Both the position numbers and the translations under genes were made by a program. Positions 25,102 through 32,579 of a DNA stretch of 64,000 nt are shown one piece after another. How positions within the stretch are numbered: the stretch's first letter is position 1; the number at the start of each line of letters is the position of its first letter. The notes below the pieces were generated by a model. The model saw nothing but the letters and a program-made list of their open reading frames with translations, searched no databases and was not told the origin of the DNA. Source of the stretch: DASZUK01 sp963844575 (GTDB lineage: Bacteria > Actinomycetota > Acidimicrobiia > Acidimicrobiales > RAAP-2); the NCBI GenBank assembly GCA_963844575.1, contig CAWJOU010000005.1, positions 3,038,001 through 3,102,000 on the forward strand. The letters are read 5' to 3'.

Positions 25102-26123
25102 TTCGCCGGTGGCCTCTCCGACGACGGCTCGCCGAAGTACTCGCCGAGTACGCGCAGGCGCCGTCGCTCGGCGAAAGCCAGGAGGTCGTCGACGGCGTGG
25201 GCGAAGTGCGCCCGGTACGACTCGACCGTCACGTACCCGATGTGGGGCGTCAGCACCGTGTTCGGCAGGTACCGCAGCGGGTGGTCGACCGGCAGCGGCT
25301 CGGTGTCGTAGACGTCCAGGGCCGCGCCGCCGATACGCCGGTCGGCCAGGGCGGCGACCAGCGCGTCCTCGTCGACCACCGGGCCACGTGACGTGTTGAC
25401 GAGCAGCGCGGTGGGCTTCATCAGGTCCAGCTCGTCGCGACCGACGTAGCCGCGGGACCGATCGCCCAACTTCAGGTGCACGGTGATCACGTCGGCCGTC
25501 GCGAAGAGCTCCTCCCGTTCCACCCGTTCGACCCCGACCTCCGCCGCCCGTTCGGCCGTGAGGTTGCGGCTCCAGGCGACGACATCCATGCCGAGCACCC
25601 GGGCCATCGGCGGCATCAGCGCACCGAGGTTGCCGAGGCCGACGATGCCCAGCCGCTTGCCGGCCAGCACCGTGCCGATCCCCCGTTGCCAGGCCCCGTG
25701 CCGTACGCCCGCGTCCTCGGCCGGGATGCCCCGGGCCAGCGCCAGGATGAGGCCCCACGTCAGCTCGATGGTGGCCGTCGCCCCCAGCCACCCGTCGTCG
25801 GTACCGGCGACGGTGATCCCGAGGGAGTCGGCGGCGGCCACGTCGATGGACGCGTTGGCCATACCCTTCGTCACGAGCAGCCCCAACCGGGGCAGCCGGG
25901 CGAGCACGTCCCGGGGGAACGGCGTCCGCTCCCGCATCGCCACGACGATGTCGAACGGCGCCAGCCGGTTGACGAGCCGATCCGCGTCGTGCACGTGATC
26001 GTGGAAGAAGACCAGCTCGAAGCCGGTCCCGAGACGACCCCAGTCGGTCAGGCTCTCCGCGACGACCTGGTAGTCGTCGAGCACCGCCACCCGGTACAGG
26101 GCCGCTCCCGGTCCAGACCTCAC
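25098..26123 (-). CDS. D-2-hydroxyacid dehydrogenase family protein
   Basis: 341 residues from GTG 26123, overlapping the upstream gene by GTGA. The NAD-binding motif is RLGIVGLGNLGALMPPMARV (about 180-199). Other catalytic-core segments are VNTSRGPVVDEDALV, ALDVYDTEPLP with the conserved Glu, and LTPHIGYVTVES with the His. Substrates of this family are D-2-hydroxy or 2-oxo acids (glyoxylate, phosphoglycerate, hydroxypyruvate). It lies between the isomerase-like and DUF2889-like genes in a leftward operon with the amidohydrolase at 27057. It may act on a 2-oxo acid released from the substrate. Confidence 0.88.
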   Translation of the reverse strand: MRSGPGAALYRVAVLDDYQVVAESLTDWGRLGTGFELVFFHDHVHDADRLVNRLAPFDIVVAMRERTPFPRDVLARLPRLGLLVTKGMANASIDVAAADSLGITVAGTDDGWLGATATIELTWGLILALARGIPAEDAGVRHGAWQRGIGTVLAGKRLGIVGLGNLGALMPPMARVLGMDVVAWSRNLTAERAAEVGVERVEREELFATADVITVHLKLGDRSRGYVGRDELDLMKPTALLVNTSRGPVVDEDALVAALADRRIGGAALDVYDTEPLPVDHPLRYLPNTVLTPHIGYVTVESYRAHFAHAVDDLLAFAERRRLRVLGEYFGEPSSERPPAK

Positions 26124-27025
26124 TGGATCTCGTTCCTTTCGTTCGCCTCGGCCACACGCTCGCTCGCTTCGACCATCAGGGCCCGCGCCGCGTCGCCGAG
26201 CAGCTGGGCCAGCGCGTCGGGAAGGTGGCTCGCCCACAACTCGTCGTTGAACACCTCCACCGTCAGCGGCGCCACACTGCCCGCCTTCCGTAGGGTCCGA
26301 ACCAGTCCCACCAGGTCGATGACCCCACGGCCCGGCGGCAGGCGCTCGTGCATGCTCGCGTCGAGGACCGTCCGCTGGAGCCGAGCCGGCGCGTCGTTGA
26401 TCTGGACGGCGGCCACCGCGGCGCCGGGGATGCCCTGCAGGGACTCGAGCGATGACCCGCTCCAGTGGTGGTGCCAGCTGTCGACCAGCACGCGAGCGTT
26501 GGACCGGCCGGTCGCCCGCACGACGTCGGCCGCGTCCGGCACCGTGCGCACGACGCCCCGGGCGGAGGGCTCGAGGGTAGCCACCATGCCGTGCTCGGCC
26601 ACCACGTCGCACAGCTCGGCGAACCGCTCGACCGCGGCGTCGATCGGCGCGTCCGGCGCCCCGACGAGGAGCACGTTGACGAACCGTGCTCCCAGCCCCT
26701 CGGCGGCCGCGAAGAGCAGCTGGCGCGACGGCTCGAGCAGATAGGGCGGACCGGGGTCGTCGACACCGACCCAGCCGACCAGCGCGTCGACGTCCTGGAC
26801 GACCAGGCCCGAGTCGTCGAGGATCTGGCGGAGCTGACGGTCGGACATCCCCGCCTCACGGGCCCGGCCGTAGTCGGGCTCGGGCCACAGCGAAAGGCCC
26901 GCGAACCCGGCCCCGGCCGCCGCCGCGGCCAACGCCGGAAATGGCGGATGGCCGAGAGTGGACGCGGTGATGACGAGATCCCCGGCGCTCAGCACGGCGT
27001 CGTGGTCCGACGCCGCCGGCACCAC
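26120..27025 (-). CDS. Sugar-phosphate-isomerase/epimerase-like TIM-barrel protein
   Basis: 301 residues from GTG 27025. VITASTLGHPPFPALAAAA and GFAGLSLWPEPDYG match the opening beta/alpha units of the xylose-isomerase-like family, with VLVDSWHHHWSG and AAVQINDA carrying probable metal-binding residues and VEVFNDELW at the end (Glu metal ligand). Members isomerise sugars or act as hydroxypyruvate isomerases; others are of unknown function in catabolic clusters. It overlaps the dehydrogenase downstream and follows the amidohydrolase by 31 bases. The substrate here is unlikely to be a sugar, judging by neighbours. Confidence 0.8.
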   Translation of the reverse strand: MVPAASDHDAVLSAGDLVITASTLGHPPFPALAAAAAGAGFAGLSLWPEPDYGRAREAGMSDRQLRQILDDSGLVVQDVDALVGWVGVDDPGPPYLLEPSRQLLFAAAEGLGARFVNVLLVGAPDAPIDAAVERFAELCDVVAEHGMVATLEPSARGVVRTVPDAADVVRATGRSNARVLVDSWHHHWSGSSLESLQGIPGAAVAAVQINDAPARLQRTVLDASMHERLPPGRGVIDLVGLVRTLRKAGSVAPLTVEVFNDELWASHLPDALAQLLGDAARALMVEASERVAEANERNEIQ

Positions 27026-27056
27026 TCGCTGGTTCGTGGGCGGATGCCCGACCTGC

Positions 27057-28193
27057 TCAGGCGGACGCCACGGACGGCGGCAGCTTCCAGTCGAAGAGCG
27101 ACAGCGCGTTGCCGTAGGTGATGGCCTCGATCTCGTCGTCCGGAAGGCCGACCATCAGCTCCTGGGCCGCCTTCTGGGCGTGCGGCCAGGGCGTGTCGGC
27201 GTGGGGGTAGTCGCACTCCCACAGGATCCGGTCGACCCCGATGTGCTCGCGGAACGACAGCCCGATGGGCTCTTCGATCATGCAGAACCACATGTTGCGG
27301 TGGCACAGCTCCGACGGCAGCCCGTCCGGCATGTCCGTCCAGTAGCGGTGGCGGATGTACTGGCGATCGGCCCGCTCGAGGGCGGCCGGCAGCCAGCCGA
27401 TCCCGCCCTCGGACCAGACCAACTTGATGTTGGGGAACTTGTGGGGGACCGGGCTGAGCAACAGGTTCACGCACGAGTGGGCCGCCTTGGTGAACGCGGC
27501 AGCGATGTGGACGATCCCGGGGTCGTCGACGCCGACGCCGACGTCGACCGACAGGCCGCTCGACCCGATGTGCATGCACACCGGGATGTCGGCCTCCTCG
27601 CAGACGCCCCAGATCGGGTCCCAGTGGTCGGTGTGGACGCTCGGCAGGCCCAGCGGTGCCGGGTTCTCGACGAAGCACAGGGCCTTCGCCCCCTTGTCGA
27701 TGCAGCGCCGGATCTCTCGCTCGGCCAGGGCGGGGTCCCACAGCTGGCAGATCACCATCGGCACGAACATCTCCGGGGCGGCCGGGCACCACTCGTCCAG
27801 GACGAAGTCGTTCCACGCCTGCACGCAGACGTCGGCCAGCTCCTTGTCCTTGAACTGGGGGAAGAGCGCCCCACCGAACCGCGGCAGGGTGGGAAAGTTG
27901 ACGCTGGCGAAGACGTTTGTCTGGGCCATGTCCTTGGCCCGCTGGTGGGGGTCGTAGCAACCGGGGACCATGTCCGAGAACCGGACCGGGTCGTTCCCCC
28001 ACTCCTCACGGGGCTTGCCGGCCACCGCGTTGAGCCCCATGTTCGTCTGCCGCTGGTCTTCGTACACCCAGTACTCCCGGCCGTCCGCTTCGACGACATG
28101 CGGCGCCTGGTCGCGGTACTTGGCCGGCACCCGGTCGACCCACACTCCGGGTGGCTCGACGATGTGGTCGTCGACGCTGAAGAGATTAAGCAC
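27057..28193 (-). CDS. Amidohydrolase-2 family metal-dependent hydrolase/decarboxylase
   Basis: 378 residues from GTG 28193, with GAGGAG five bases before it. LFSVDDHIVEPPGVW is the first metal-binding segment, VCMHIGSSG lies mid-barrel, KLVWSEGGIGWLP and ECDYPHADTPWP complete the active site. It resembles the group found beside aromatic and steroid-like degradation genes. It heads a leftward unit (amidohydrolase, isomerase-like, dehydrogenase, DUF2889-like), controlled by the double KstR2-type operator at 28234-28265. It is the third homologue in the block. Confidence 0.87.
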   Translation of the reverse strand: MLNLFSVDDHIVEPPGVWVDRVPAKYRDQAPHVVEADGREYWVYEDQRQTNMGLNAVAGKPREEWGNDPVRFSDMVPGCYDPHQRAKDMAQTNVFASVNFPTLPRFGGALFPQFKDKELADVCVQAWNDFVLDEWCPAAPEMFVPMVICQLWDPALAEREIRRCIDKGAKALCFVENPAPLGLPSVHTDHWDPIWGVCEEADIPVCMHIGSSGLSVDVGVGVDDPGIVHIAAAFTKAAHSCVNLLLSPVPHKFPNIKLVWSEGGIGWLPAALERADRQYIRHRYWTDMPDGLPSELCHRNMWFCMIEEPIGLSFREHIGVDRILWECDYPHADTPWPHAQKAAQELMVGLPDDEIEAITYGNALSLFDWKLPPSVASA

Positions 28194-28233
28194 ACGAGCT
28201 CCTCGGAACGTAAAACATCAGTCGTCAGATTTT

Positions 28234-28265
28234 AGCAAGCGCTTGCTTTTTAGCAAGTGCTTGTC
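28234..28265. promoter_or_regulatory. Two KstR2-type operators in a divergent promoter
   Basis: AGCAAGCGCTTGCT (28234-28247) is a perfect match to AnCAAGnnCTTGnT and AGCAAGTGCTTGTC (28252-28265) differs at one base. Their centres are 18 bases apart. They lie between the amidohydrolase start (28193) and the EthD-like gene, so one repressor dimer pair could control both. Confidence 0.65.
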
Positions 28266-29015
28266 TCACACTGGCATCGTGACGACGACCCGTGCGCTCC
28301 CCACCGGCCAGGCCCTCTTGCAGTTGCGCTGGACGGTCCCCCCGAACGCCTCGAGGCGTTCGACCGCTGGTACGAGGAGGAGCACCTGCCCGACCTGGTC
28401 GGCGTGCCCGGCATCGTCGGGGCCAGGCGGTTCGTCCGGGACGCGGCGTACCCGTACGCCTCGCCCCTCGGCATGGACTACATGACGCTCTACGACGCCG
28501 AGAGCCTGGCGGTGTTCGATACCGACGAGTACCAGTCGTTCGGCCGCCAGCCCAGTCCCCGGACGTTGGAGGTCACGAAGGGCCTGGGGTATGCCCGCAA
28601 CGTGTACCGCCAGATCAGTCCCGAACAGGGCGGGCTCACCGGCCAGGGGCCCCAGACGACATTGGCGATGGGCACCGCCGTCCTGCACATCATGACCGGC
28701 TGTGATCCCGAGGCCGAGGACGACTTCAACGGTTGGTACGAAGAGGAGCACCTGCCGAGGCTGGCCGCGGTGGACGGCGTCCTGCACGCCCGCCGGTTCG
28801 TCGAGGCCCACGGCCAGCCCAGTGCGGGCGACCGGCTGCCGCTCCGCTACCAGGCGCTCTACGAGCTGGCGGACCCCGCCGTGGCGAGCGACCCCGCCTT
28901 CACCCATGCCGGGCGGCCGACCCCGTGGCGCGACCGCATCGCGCCGCACATGGAGCCGCACGTCCAGATGTACCTCCAGACGATCGCCGTGCCCGGGGCG
29001 TCGACCGGCCGATGA
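28257..29015 (+). CDS. Tandem EthD/ferredoxin-fold domain protein, N terminus uncertain
   Basis: The 252-residue reading has two copies of a domain with DRWYEEEHLPDL and NGWYEEEHLPRL, followed by GIVGARRF and GVLHARRF. The GTG used for this frame lies inside an operator, so it cannot be the real start. The adjacent frame from GTG 28279 reads TTTRALPTGQALLQLRWTVPP and would join it if the C6 run at 28338-28343 had one more C. It then gives about 245 residues. The fold is dimeric alpha/beta barrel; the function is unknown, possibly decarboxylation or quinol modification. It overlaps the cyclase gene by ATGA. Confidence 0.6.
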   Translation: MLVSHWHRDDDPCAPHRPGPLAVALDGPPERLEAFDRWYEEEHLPDLVGVPGIVGARRFVRDAAYPYASPLGMDYMTLYDAESLAVFDTDEYQSFGRQPSPRTLEVTKGLGYARNVYRQISPEQGGLTGQGPQTTLAMGTAVLHIMTGCDPEAEDDFNGWYEEEHLPRLAAVDGVLHARRFVEAHGQPSAGDRLPLRYQALYELADPAVASDPAFTHAGRPTPWRDRIAPHMEPHVQMYLQTIAVPGASTGR

Positions 29016-29965
29016 CCGATCTGCCGACCTACGCCGAGCTCCGAGCCCGCCAGGACGGGCCCCCGGGTTCGTCGTGGGGCCTCTTCGGACCGCACGACGA
29101 GATCGGCGCCCTCAACCTGGTCGGACCGACCGAAGTGGTCGCGGCCAGCCGGCTGGTCCGCAAGGGAGCGGTGTTCTCGCTCGACTACCCGGTGAACGTG
29201 TTCGAGCCGACGGAGCGTCGACCGTCCGCCGTCCACACCGTCATCACCATGGCCCCGGACTGGCGCGACGACTATCTCGACCGGTTCTACCTCCAGCAGA
29301 CCAGCCAGGTGGACGGCTTGCGCCATGTCCGCCATCCCGCCCACGGCTTCTACGGCGGCGCCGATCCCGATCGGGTGGTGGCGGACGATCCGATCATTGG
29401 CGTCAACCACTGGGCCGACCGCGGCATCGTCGGGCGCGGGGTGCTGATCGACGTCGCCCGCCATCGCGAGCAGGCCGGGCGGCCGCTCGACCACGCGGCC
29501 GGCGAGCCGATCCCCGTGGACCTGCTGGACGAGACGCTGGCCGCGCAGGGCGTCGGCCTGTCGCCCGGGGACCTGCTGCTGGTGCGTACCGGCTATCCGT
29601 CGTACCTGGCCGCCCTCGGCGGCCCGCACCCCGCCGAGGTGGCGGGCCTGGAGCAGAGCCGGGAGATGCTCGCCTGGCTGTGGGACCATCGCATCCCGCT
29701 CGCCGCGTCGGACAACACCGCACTGGAGTGCAGCCCGGTCGTCCCGTCGTCGCCGTTCCGCACGGCCGGCGGTGGCCCGGGCGACGGTCTGATGCACCCC
29801 GAGCTCATCGCCCTGCTCGGGATCGTCGTCGGCGAGCTGTGGCGGCTCGACGAGCTGGCCGCCGACTGCGCCGACGACGGGATCTACGAGTTCCTGCTGG
29901 TGGTCAAGCCGCTCAACGTCGTCGGCGGTGTCGGCTCGCCGCCGAACGCGACCGCCATCAAGTAA
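29012..29965 (+). CDS. Cyclase-family (kynurenine formamidase-like) hydrolase
   Basis: 317 residues from ATG 29012. The family (PF04199) normally has HxGTHxDxxxH metal ligands; here the equivalent segment QVDGLRHVRHPAHGFYGG keeps a later His pair but lacks the first, as in an actinobacterial branch. Further matches are IGVNHWADRGIVGRGVLID, GDLLLVRTGY and LAASDNTALE. Members hydrolyse N-formylkynurenine, lactones or cyclic amides; the substrate here is unknown. It is translationally coupled to the EthD-like gene and converges on the SDR at 29958, whose last 8 bases it overlaps. Confidence 0.82.
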   Translation: MTDLPTYAELRARQDGPPGSSWGLFGPHDEIGALNLVGPTEVVAASRLVRKGAVFSLDYPVNVFEPTERRPSAVHTVITMAPDWRDDYLDRFYLQQTSQVDGLRHVRHPAHGFYGGADPDRVVADDPIIGVNHWADRGIVGRGVLIDVARHREQAGRPLDHAAGEPIPVDLLDETLAAQGVGLSPGDLLLVRTGYPSYLAALGGPHPAEVAGLEQSREMLAWLWDHRIPLAASDNTALECSPVVPSSPFRTAGGGPGDGLMHPELIALLGIVVGELWRLDELAADCADDGIYEFLLVVKPLNVVGGVGSPPNATAIK

Positions 29966-30785
29966 AGATCTCGCCGCCGTTGACGTCGACCGACTGACCG
30001 GTCATCGCGCGCGAGAGGTCCGAAGCCAAGAAGAGCACCGGCCCGGCGCACTCGGCGTCGGTCGGGATGCGGCCCATGGCGATCGGGGCCGCCCGGGCCT
30101 GGTACTCCGCTTCCGGCGTCGTGCCCGCCGCCGCCGCTCGTCGCTCGAACGCGGCCCGCAGCGGCGGACCGTCCATGGCCCCGGGGAGCACGGTATTGAC
30201 GCGGATGCCATCGGCCCCGACCTCGCGGGCGAGCACCTGCGCGGCGGAGAGCAGCGCCGCCTTCGATGCCGCGTAGGCGGCCCGGCCGGGCCGCACCCGC
30301 CGGACGATCTGGCTACCGACGAAGACGATCGACCCGCCGCCGCGCCGGCGCAGCGCCCCCAGCGAGGCGCGGGCCATCTTGAGCGAACCGGCGACCGTCA
30401 CCCCGAACACGCCGTTCCACCCGTCGAGATCGGCCTGCTCGATCGGCTCGTCGAGTGGGCCGACGGCAAACGCGTTGGCGACCACGCAGTCGACGCCGCC
30501 GAACCGCTCGACCGCCAGCGCGACGAGGCGAGCGCAGTCGCCGTCGTCGGTGATGTCGCAGCGGCCGTACGCGGCCTGGCCACCGGCCGCCCCGATCTCC
30601 GCTGCCACCTCGGCCAGATAAGGCTCCGTGCGAGCCCCCATGACGACCGCCGCGCCCTCGGCGGCGGCCCGCACCGCGATCTGGCGGCCGAGACCAGCGC
30701 CGACCCCGGCCACGATCACCACCTTACCGGCCAGCAGCCCGTTCCCGACCCCGCCGGCCGCGCCATCTCCCGGGCCGTCCGTCAT
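29958..30785 (-). CDS. Short-chain dehydrogenase/reductase (SDR)
   Basis: 275 residues from ATG 30785, with a Gly-rich leader of about 20. The cofactor motif is VAGVGAGLGRQIAVRA; the TGxxxGxG pattern is altered to AGVGAGLG. VVMGARTE suggests NADP (no acidic residue at beta-2). VVANAFAVG replaces NNAG, SIVFVGSQIV holds the active-site Ser region, and YAASKAALLS the Tyr-x3-Lys. It is a divergent member of the family. It sits downstream of the thiolase-fold and DUF35 genes, as is common in CoA-thioester side-chain degradation. Confidence 0.85.
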   Translation of the reverse strand: MTDGPGDGAAGGVGNGLLAGKVVIVAGVGAGLGRQIAVRAAAEGAAVVMGARTEPYLAEVAAEIGAAGGQAAYGRCDITDDGDCARLVALAVERFGGVDCVVANAFAVGPLDEPIEQADLDGWNGVFGVTVAGSLKMARASLGALRRRGGGSIVFVGSQIVRRVRPGRAAYAASKAALLSAAQVLAREVGADGIRVNTVLPGAMDGPPLRAAFERRAAAAGTTPEAEYQARAAPIAMGRIPTDAECAGPVLFLASDLSRAMTGQSVDVNGGEIFT

Positions 30786-31231
30786 CAGCGCACCCCCGAC
30801 GTCGCACTGTCTTCGACCGGCCGCCAAGCGATCAGTGAGAACGCCTGGCCGTGCTCGTCGACCACGTCCTCGAACTCGGCCGTCACCTCGAGCCCGATCG
30901 ACAGGCCGCCCCCGTCGCCGGGACCGGCGTAGCCGCCGGGTACGAACAGGTCCGCCTGCTCCTCCAACCGGGCCGCGACGACGACGTACGGCGTCGTGAA
31001 CCCGGGGACGAACGGGTGGCGATTGACGACCCACGACGCGACGTGGGCCCGGCCCGAGGCCGGCTGCCAACGCCAGTCGAGCGAACCGCAGCGACCGCAG
31101 ATGGCCCGGGCCGGCCAGCGGAGGTGCCCGTACGGCGCGCACGCCTGGACCAGCAGCTCGTGGCGGGCCAGCGCTTCCCACCACGGCGCGGCGTCGGGGT
31201 CCGGGACCGGCGCGATGACGCCGGCGGTCAC
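30785..31231 (-). CDS. DUF35 OB-fold protein
   Basis: 148 residues from GTG 31231, which overlaps the thiolase-fold gene (GTGA). The N-terminal rubredoxin-like zinc ribbon is partly kept (QACAPYGHLRWPARAICGRCGS; a Cys of the first pair is missing), then an OB fold with HVASWVVNRHPFVPGFTTPY. DUF35 proteins form complexes with thiolase-fold partners (for example Ltp2 with the ChsH2 DUF35 domain), enabling retro-aldol cleavage of a hydroxyacyl-CoA in steroid side-chain breakdown. Adjacency to a thiolase-fold gene supports this partnership. Confidence 0.82.
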   Translation of the reverse strand: MTAGVIAPVPDPDAAPWWEALARHELLVQACAPYGHLRWPARAICGRCGSLDWRWQPASGRAHVASWVVNRHPFVPGFTTPYVVVAARLEEQADLFVPGGYAGPGDGGGLSIGLEVTAEFEDVVDEHGQAFSLIAWRPVEDSATSGVR

Positions 31232-32400
31232 GACGCCCTCCGGAGGAGCACCGCCGACGACGTGCCGGCCACGTAGCCCGGTTGGCCGGTCGACAGGGCC
31301 ACCTCCGCACCGGGGACCTGGCGGGCGTCGGCGGCCCATCGCAGCTGGCTGACCGCCTCGGCGACGTGGTTCAGCCCGTGCACGTACCCCTCGGACAGGT
31401 GGCCCCCGTGGGTGTTCACGGGCAGGGCCCCGCCGAGGGCGGTATGGCCATCGGCGACGAACGCCGCCGCCTCACCGGGCGGGCAGAAGCCGTAGTCCTC
31501 CAGCTGCAGGAGCACGAGCGAGGTGAACGCGTCGTACAGCTCGGCGACGTCGATCTCGTCCGGCCCGATCCCCGCCATGGCGTACAGGCGCCGGGACATG
31601 GCCGCGGCCCCGCTGGGTGACCAGTCCGATCGGTTGGAGAACCAGTTGTGCCCCCCACCATGCGTCGCCCCGCTGACGAGGACCGGCGTGTGCGGCAGGT
31701 GGCGAGCCCGATCGGCCGACATGACGACGAGCGCCACCGCGGCATCGGTCTCCAGGCAGCAGTCGTACAGGCGGAACGGCTCGACCACCCATCGGGAGGC
31801 CAGGTACTCCTCCATCGTGAGCGGCGTCCGCATCATCGCTCTCGGGCTCTTGCTGGCGTTCTCGCGCTGCAGCACGGCCACTCGACCCAGGTCCTCGGCG
31901 GTGACGCCGAACTCGTGCATGTACGAGCGGGCGTACATGGCGAAGTGCTGGGGCGGCGTCACGTGCCCGTAGGGGGCCAGGTACTGGAACTCGGGCGTGT
32001 CCGGTGCGCCGCGCCCGGTCCCCCCCATCCGATGGCCCGACCGGGCGTTGATGGCCCGCCAGCAGACGACGCAGTCGGCCTGGCCGGTGGCCACGGCCAT
32101 CGCCGCGCCGGCGACGACACCGGCCGAGACGCTGCCGCCGCCGAAGAGGTCGTAGTGGAACCGGAGGTCCTTGATGCCGAGGGACTGCGCGACCAGCGCG
32201 GCCGGCGCCGAGTCCCCGACCCGGTGGCAGGCGACGCCGTCCACGTCGGCGACGGTCAGACCGGCGTCGCCCACCGCGGCGGCGATGGCCCGCAGGGCCA
32301 GCGTCAGCGTGCTCACGCCGGATGCCTTCGAGAACTCGGTGTAGCCGATCCCGACGATGGCGGCCTGGTCCCGCAAGGGATGGTCCGTCCGATCCGTCAC
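31228..32400 (-). CDS. Thiolase-superfamily acyl-CoA lyase/lipid-transfer-like protein
   Basis: 390 residues from GTG 32400, which has GAGGAGGGG just before it (an upstream GTG at 32415 lies inside that site). AAIVGIGYTEFSK is the typical thiolase N terminus of this non-thiolase branch; the C-terminal NTHGGHLSEGYVHGLNH and GYVAGTSSAVLL are as in SCP-x/Ltp2 proteins. The catalytic Cys of true thiolases is replaced around HRVGDSAP, which favours an aldol-lyase or an unknown activity over acetyl transfer. It is coupled to the DUF35 gene. Confidence 0.85.
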   Translation of the reverse strand: MTDRTDHPLRDQAAIVGIGYTEFSKASGVSTLTLALRAIAAAVGDAGLTVADVDGVACHRVGDSAPAALVAQSLGIKDLRFHYDLFGGGSVSAGVVAGAAMAVATGQADCVVCWRAINARSGHRMGGTGRGAPDTPEFQYLAPYGHVTPPQHFAMYARSYMHEFGVTAEDLGRVAVLQRENASKSPRAMMRTPLTMEEYLASRWVVEPFRLYDCCLETDAAVALVVMSADRARHLPHTPVLVSGATHGGGHNWFSNRSDWSPSGAAAMSRRLYAMAGIGPDEIDVAELYDAFTSLVLLQLEDYGFCPPGEAAAFVADGHTALGGALPVNTHGGHLSEGYVHGLNHVAEAVSQLRWAADARQVPGAEVALSTGQPGYVAGTSSAVLLRRAS

Positions 32401-32442
32401 CGCTCCCCTCCTCACCCGTCCCTTCCCCCGCTACCTACCCGC

Positions 32443-32470
32443 CGGTCGGCGGTCGGCGGTCGGCGGTCGG
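32443..32470. repeat. 7-bp tandem repeat, four copies
   Basis: CGGTCGG is repeated four times without change, 43 bases upstream of the thiolase-fold start and 12 bases from the palindrome at 32482. Slippage could vary its copy number between strains. Confidence 0.85.
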
Positions 32471-32481
32471 AGGCCAGCTCC

Positions 32482-32499
32482 CTGAAGCAATCGCTTGGT
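32482..32499. promoter_or_regulatory. Operator-like inverted repeat, second class
   Basis: CTGAAGCAATCGCTTGGT lies between the leftward thiolase-fold gene and the rightward thioesterase. It matches the site at 10565-10582 at 16 of 18 positions, so the same regulator could bind both. Confidence 0.5.
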
Positions 32500-32546
32500 A
32501 CAGTACACAGGTCCGAGCCGGTCGGCCATCTGTAGAAAGGACGGCA

Positions 32547-32579
32547 ATGCCCGCCCACAATGTGACGGCAGCGTGGTAA
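32547..32579 (+). CDS. Possible 10-residue leader peptide or mis-framed start
   Basis: ATG after AGAAAGGACGGCA encodes MPAHNVTAAW and stops at TAA inside the start region of the thioesterase gene. The ribosome site is better than that of the GTG start below. It could be a translational leader, or the true start joined to the thioesterase by one indel. Confidence 0.3.
   Translation: MPAHNVTAAW

Noticed and set aside
31228..32400. Classical acetyl-CoA acetyltransferase
   Set aside because: The nucleophilic Cys segment is not present and the DUF35 partner favours the Ltp2/SCP-x-like branch.
32443..32470. Four copies of CGGTCGG as a CRISPR or iteron array
   Set aside because: Units are only 7 bp, contiguous and without spacers, so neither type fits.
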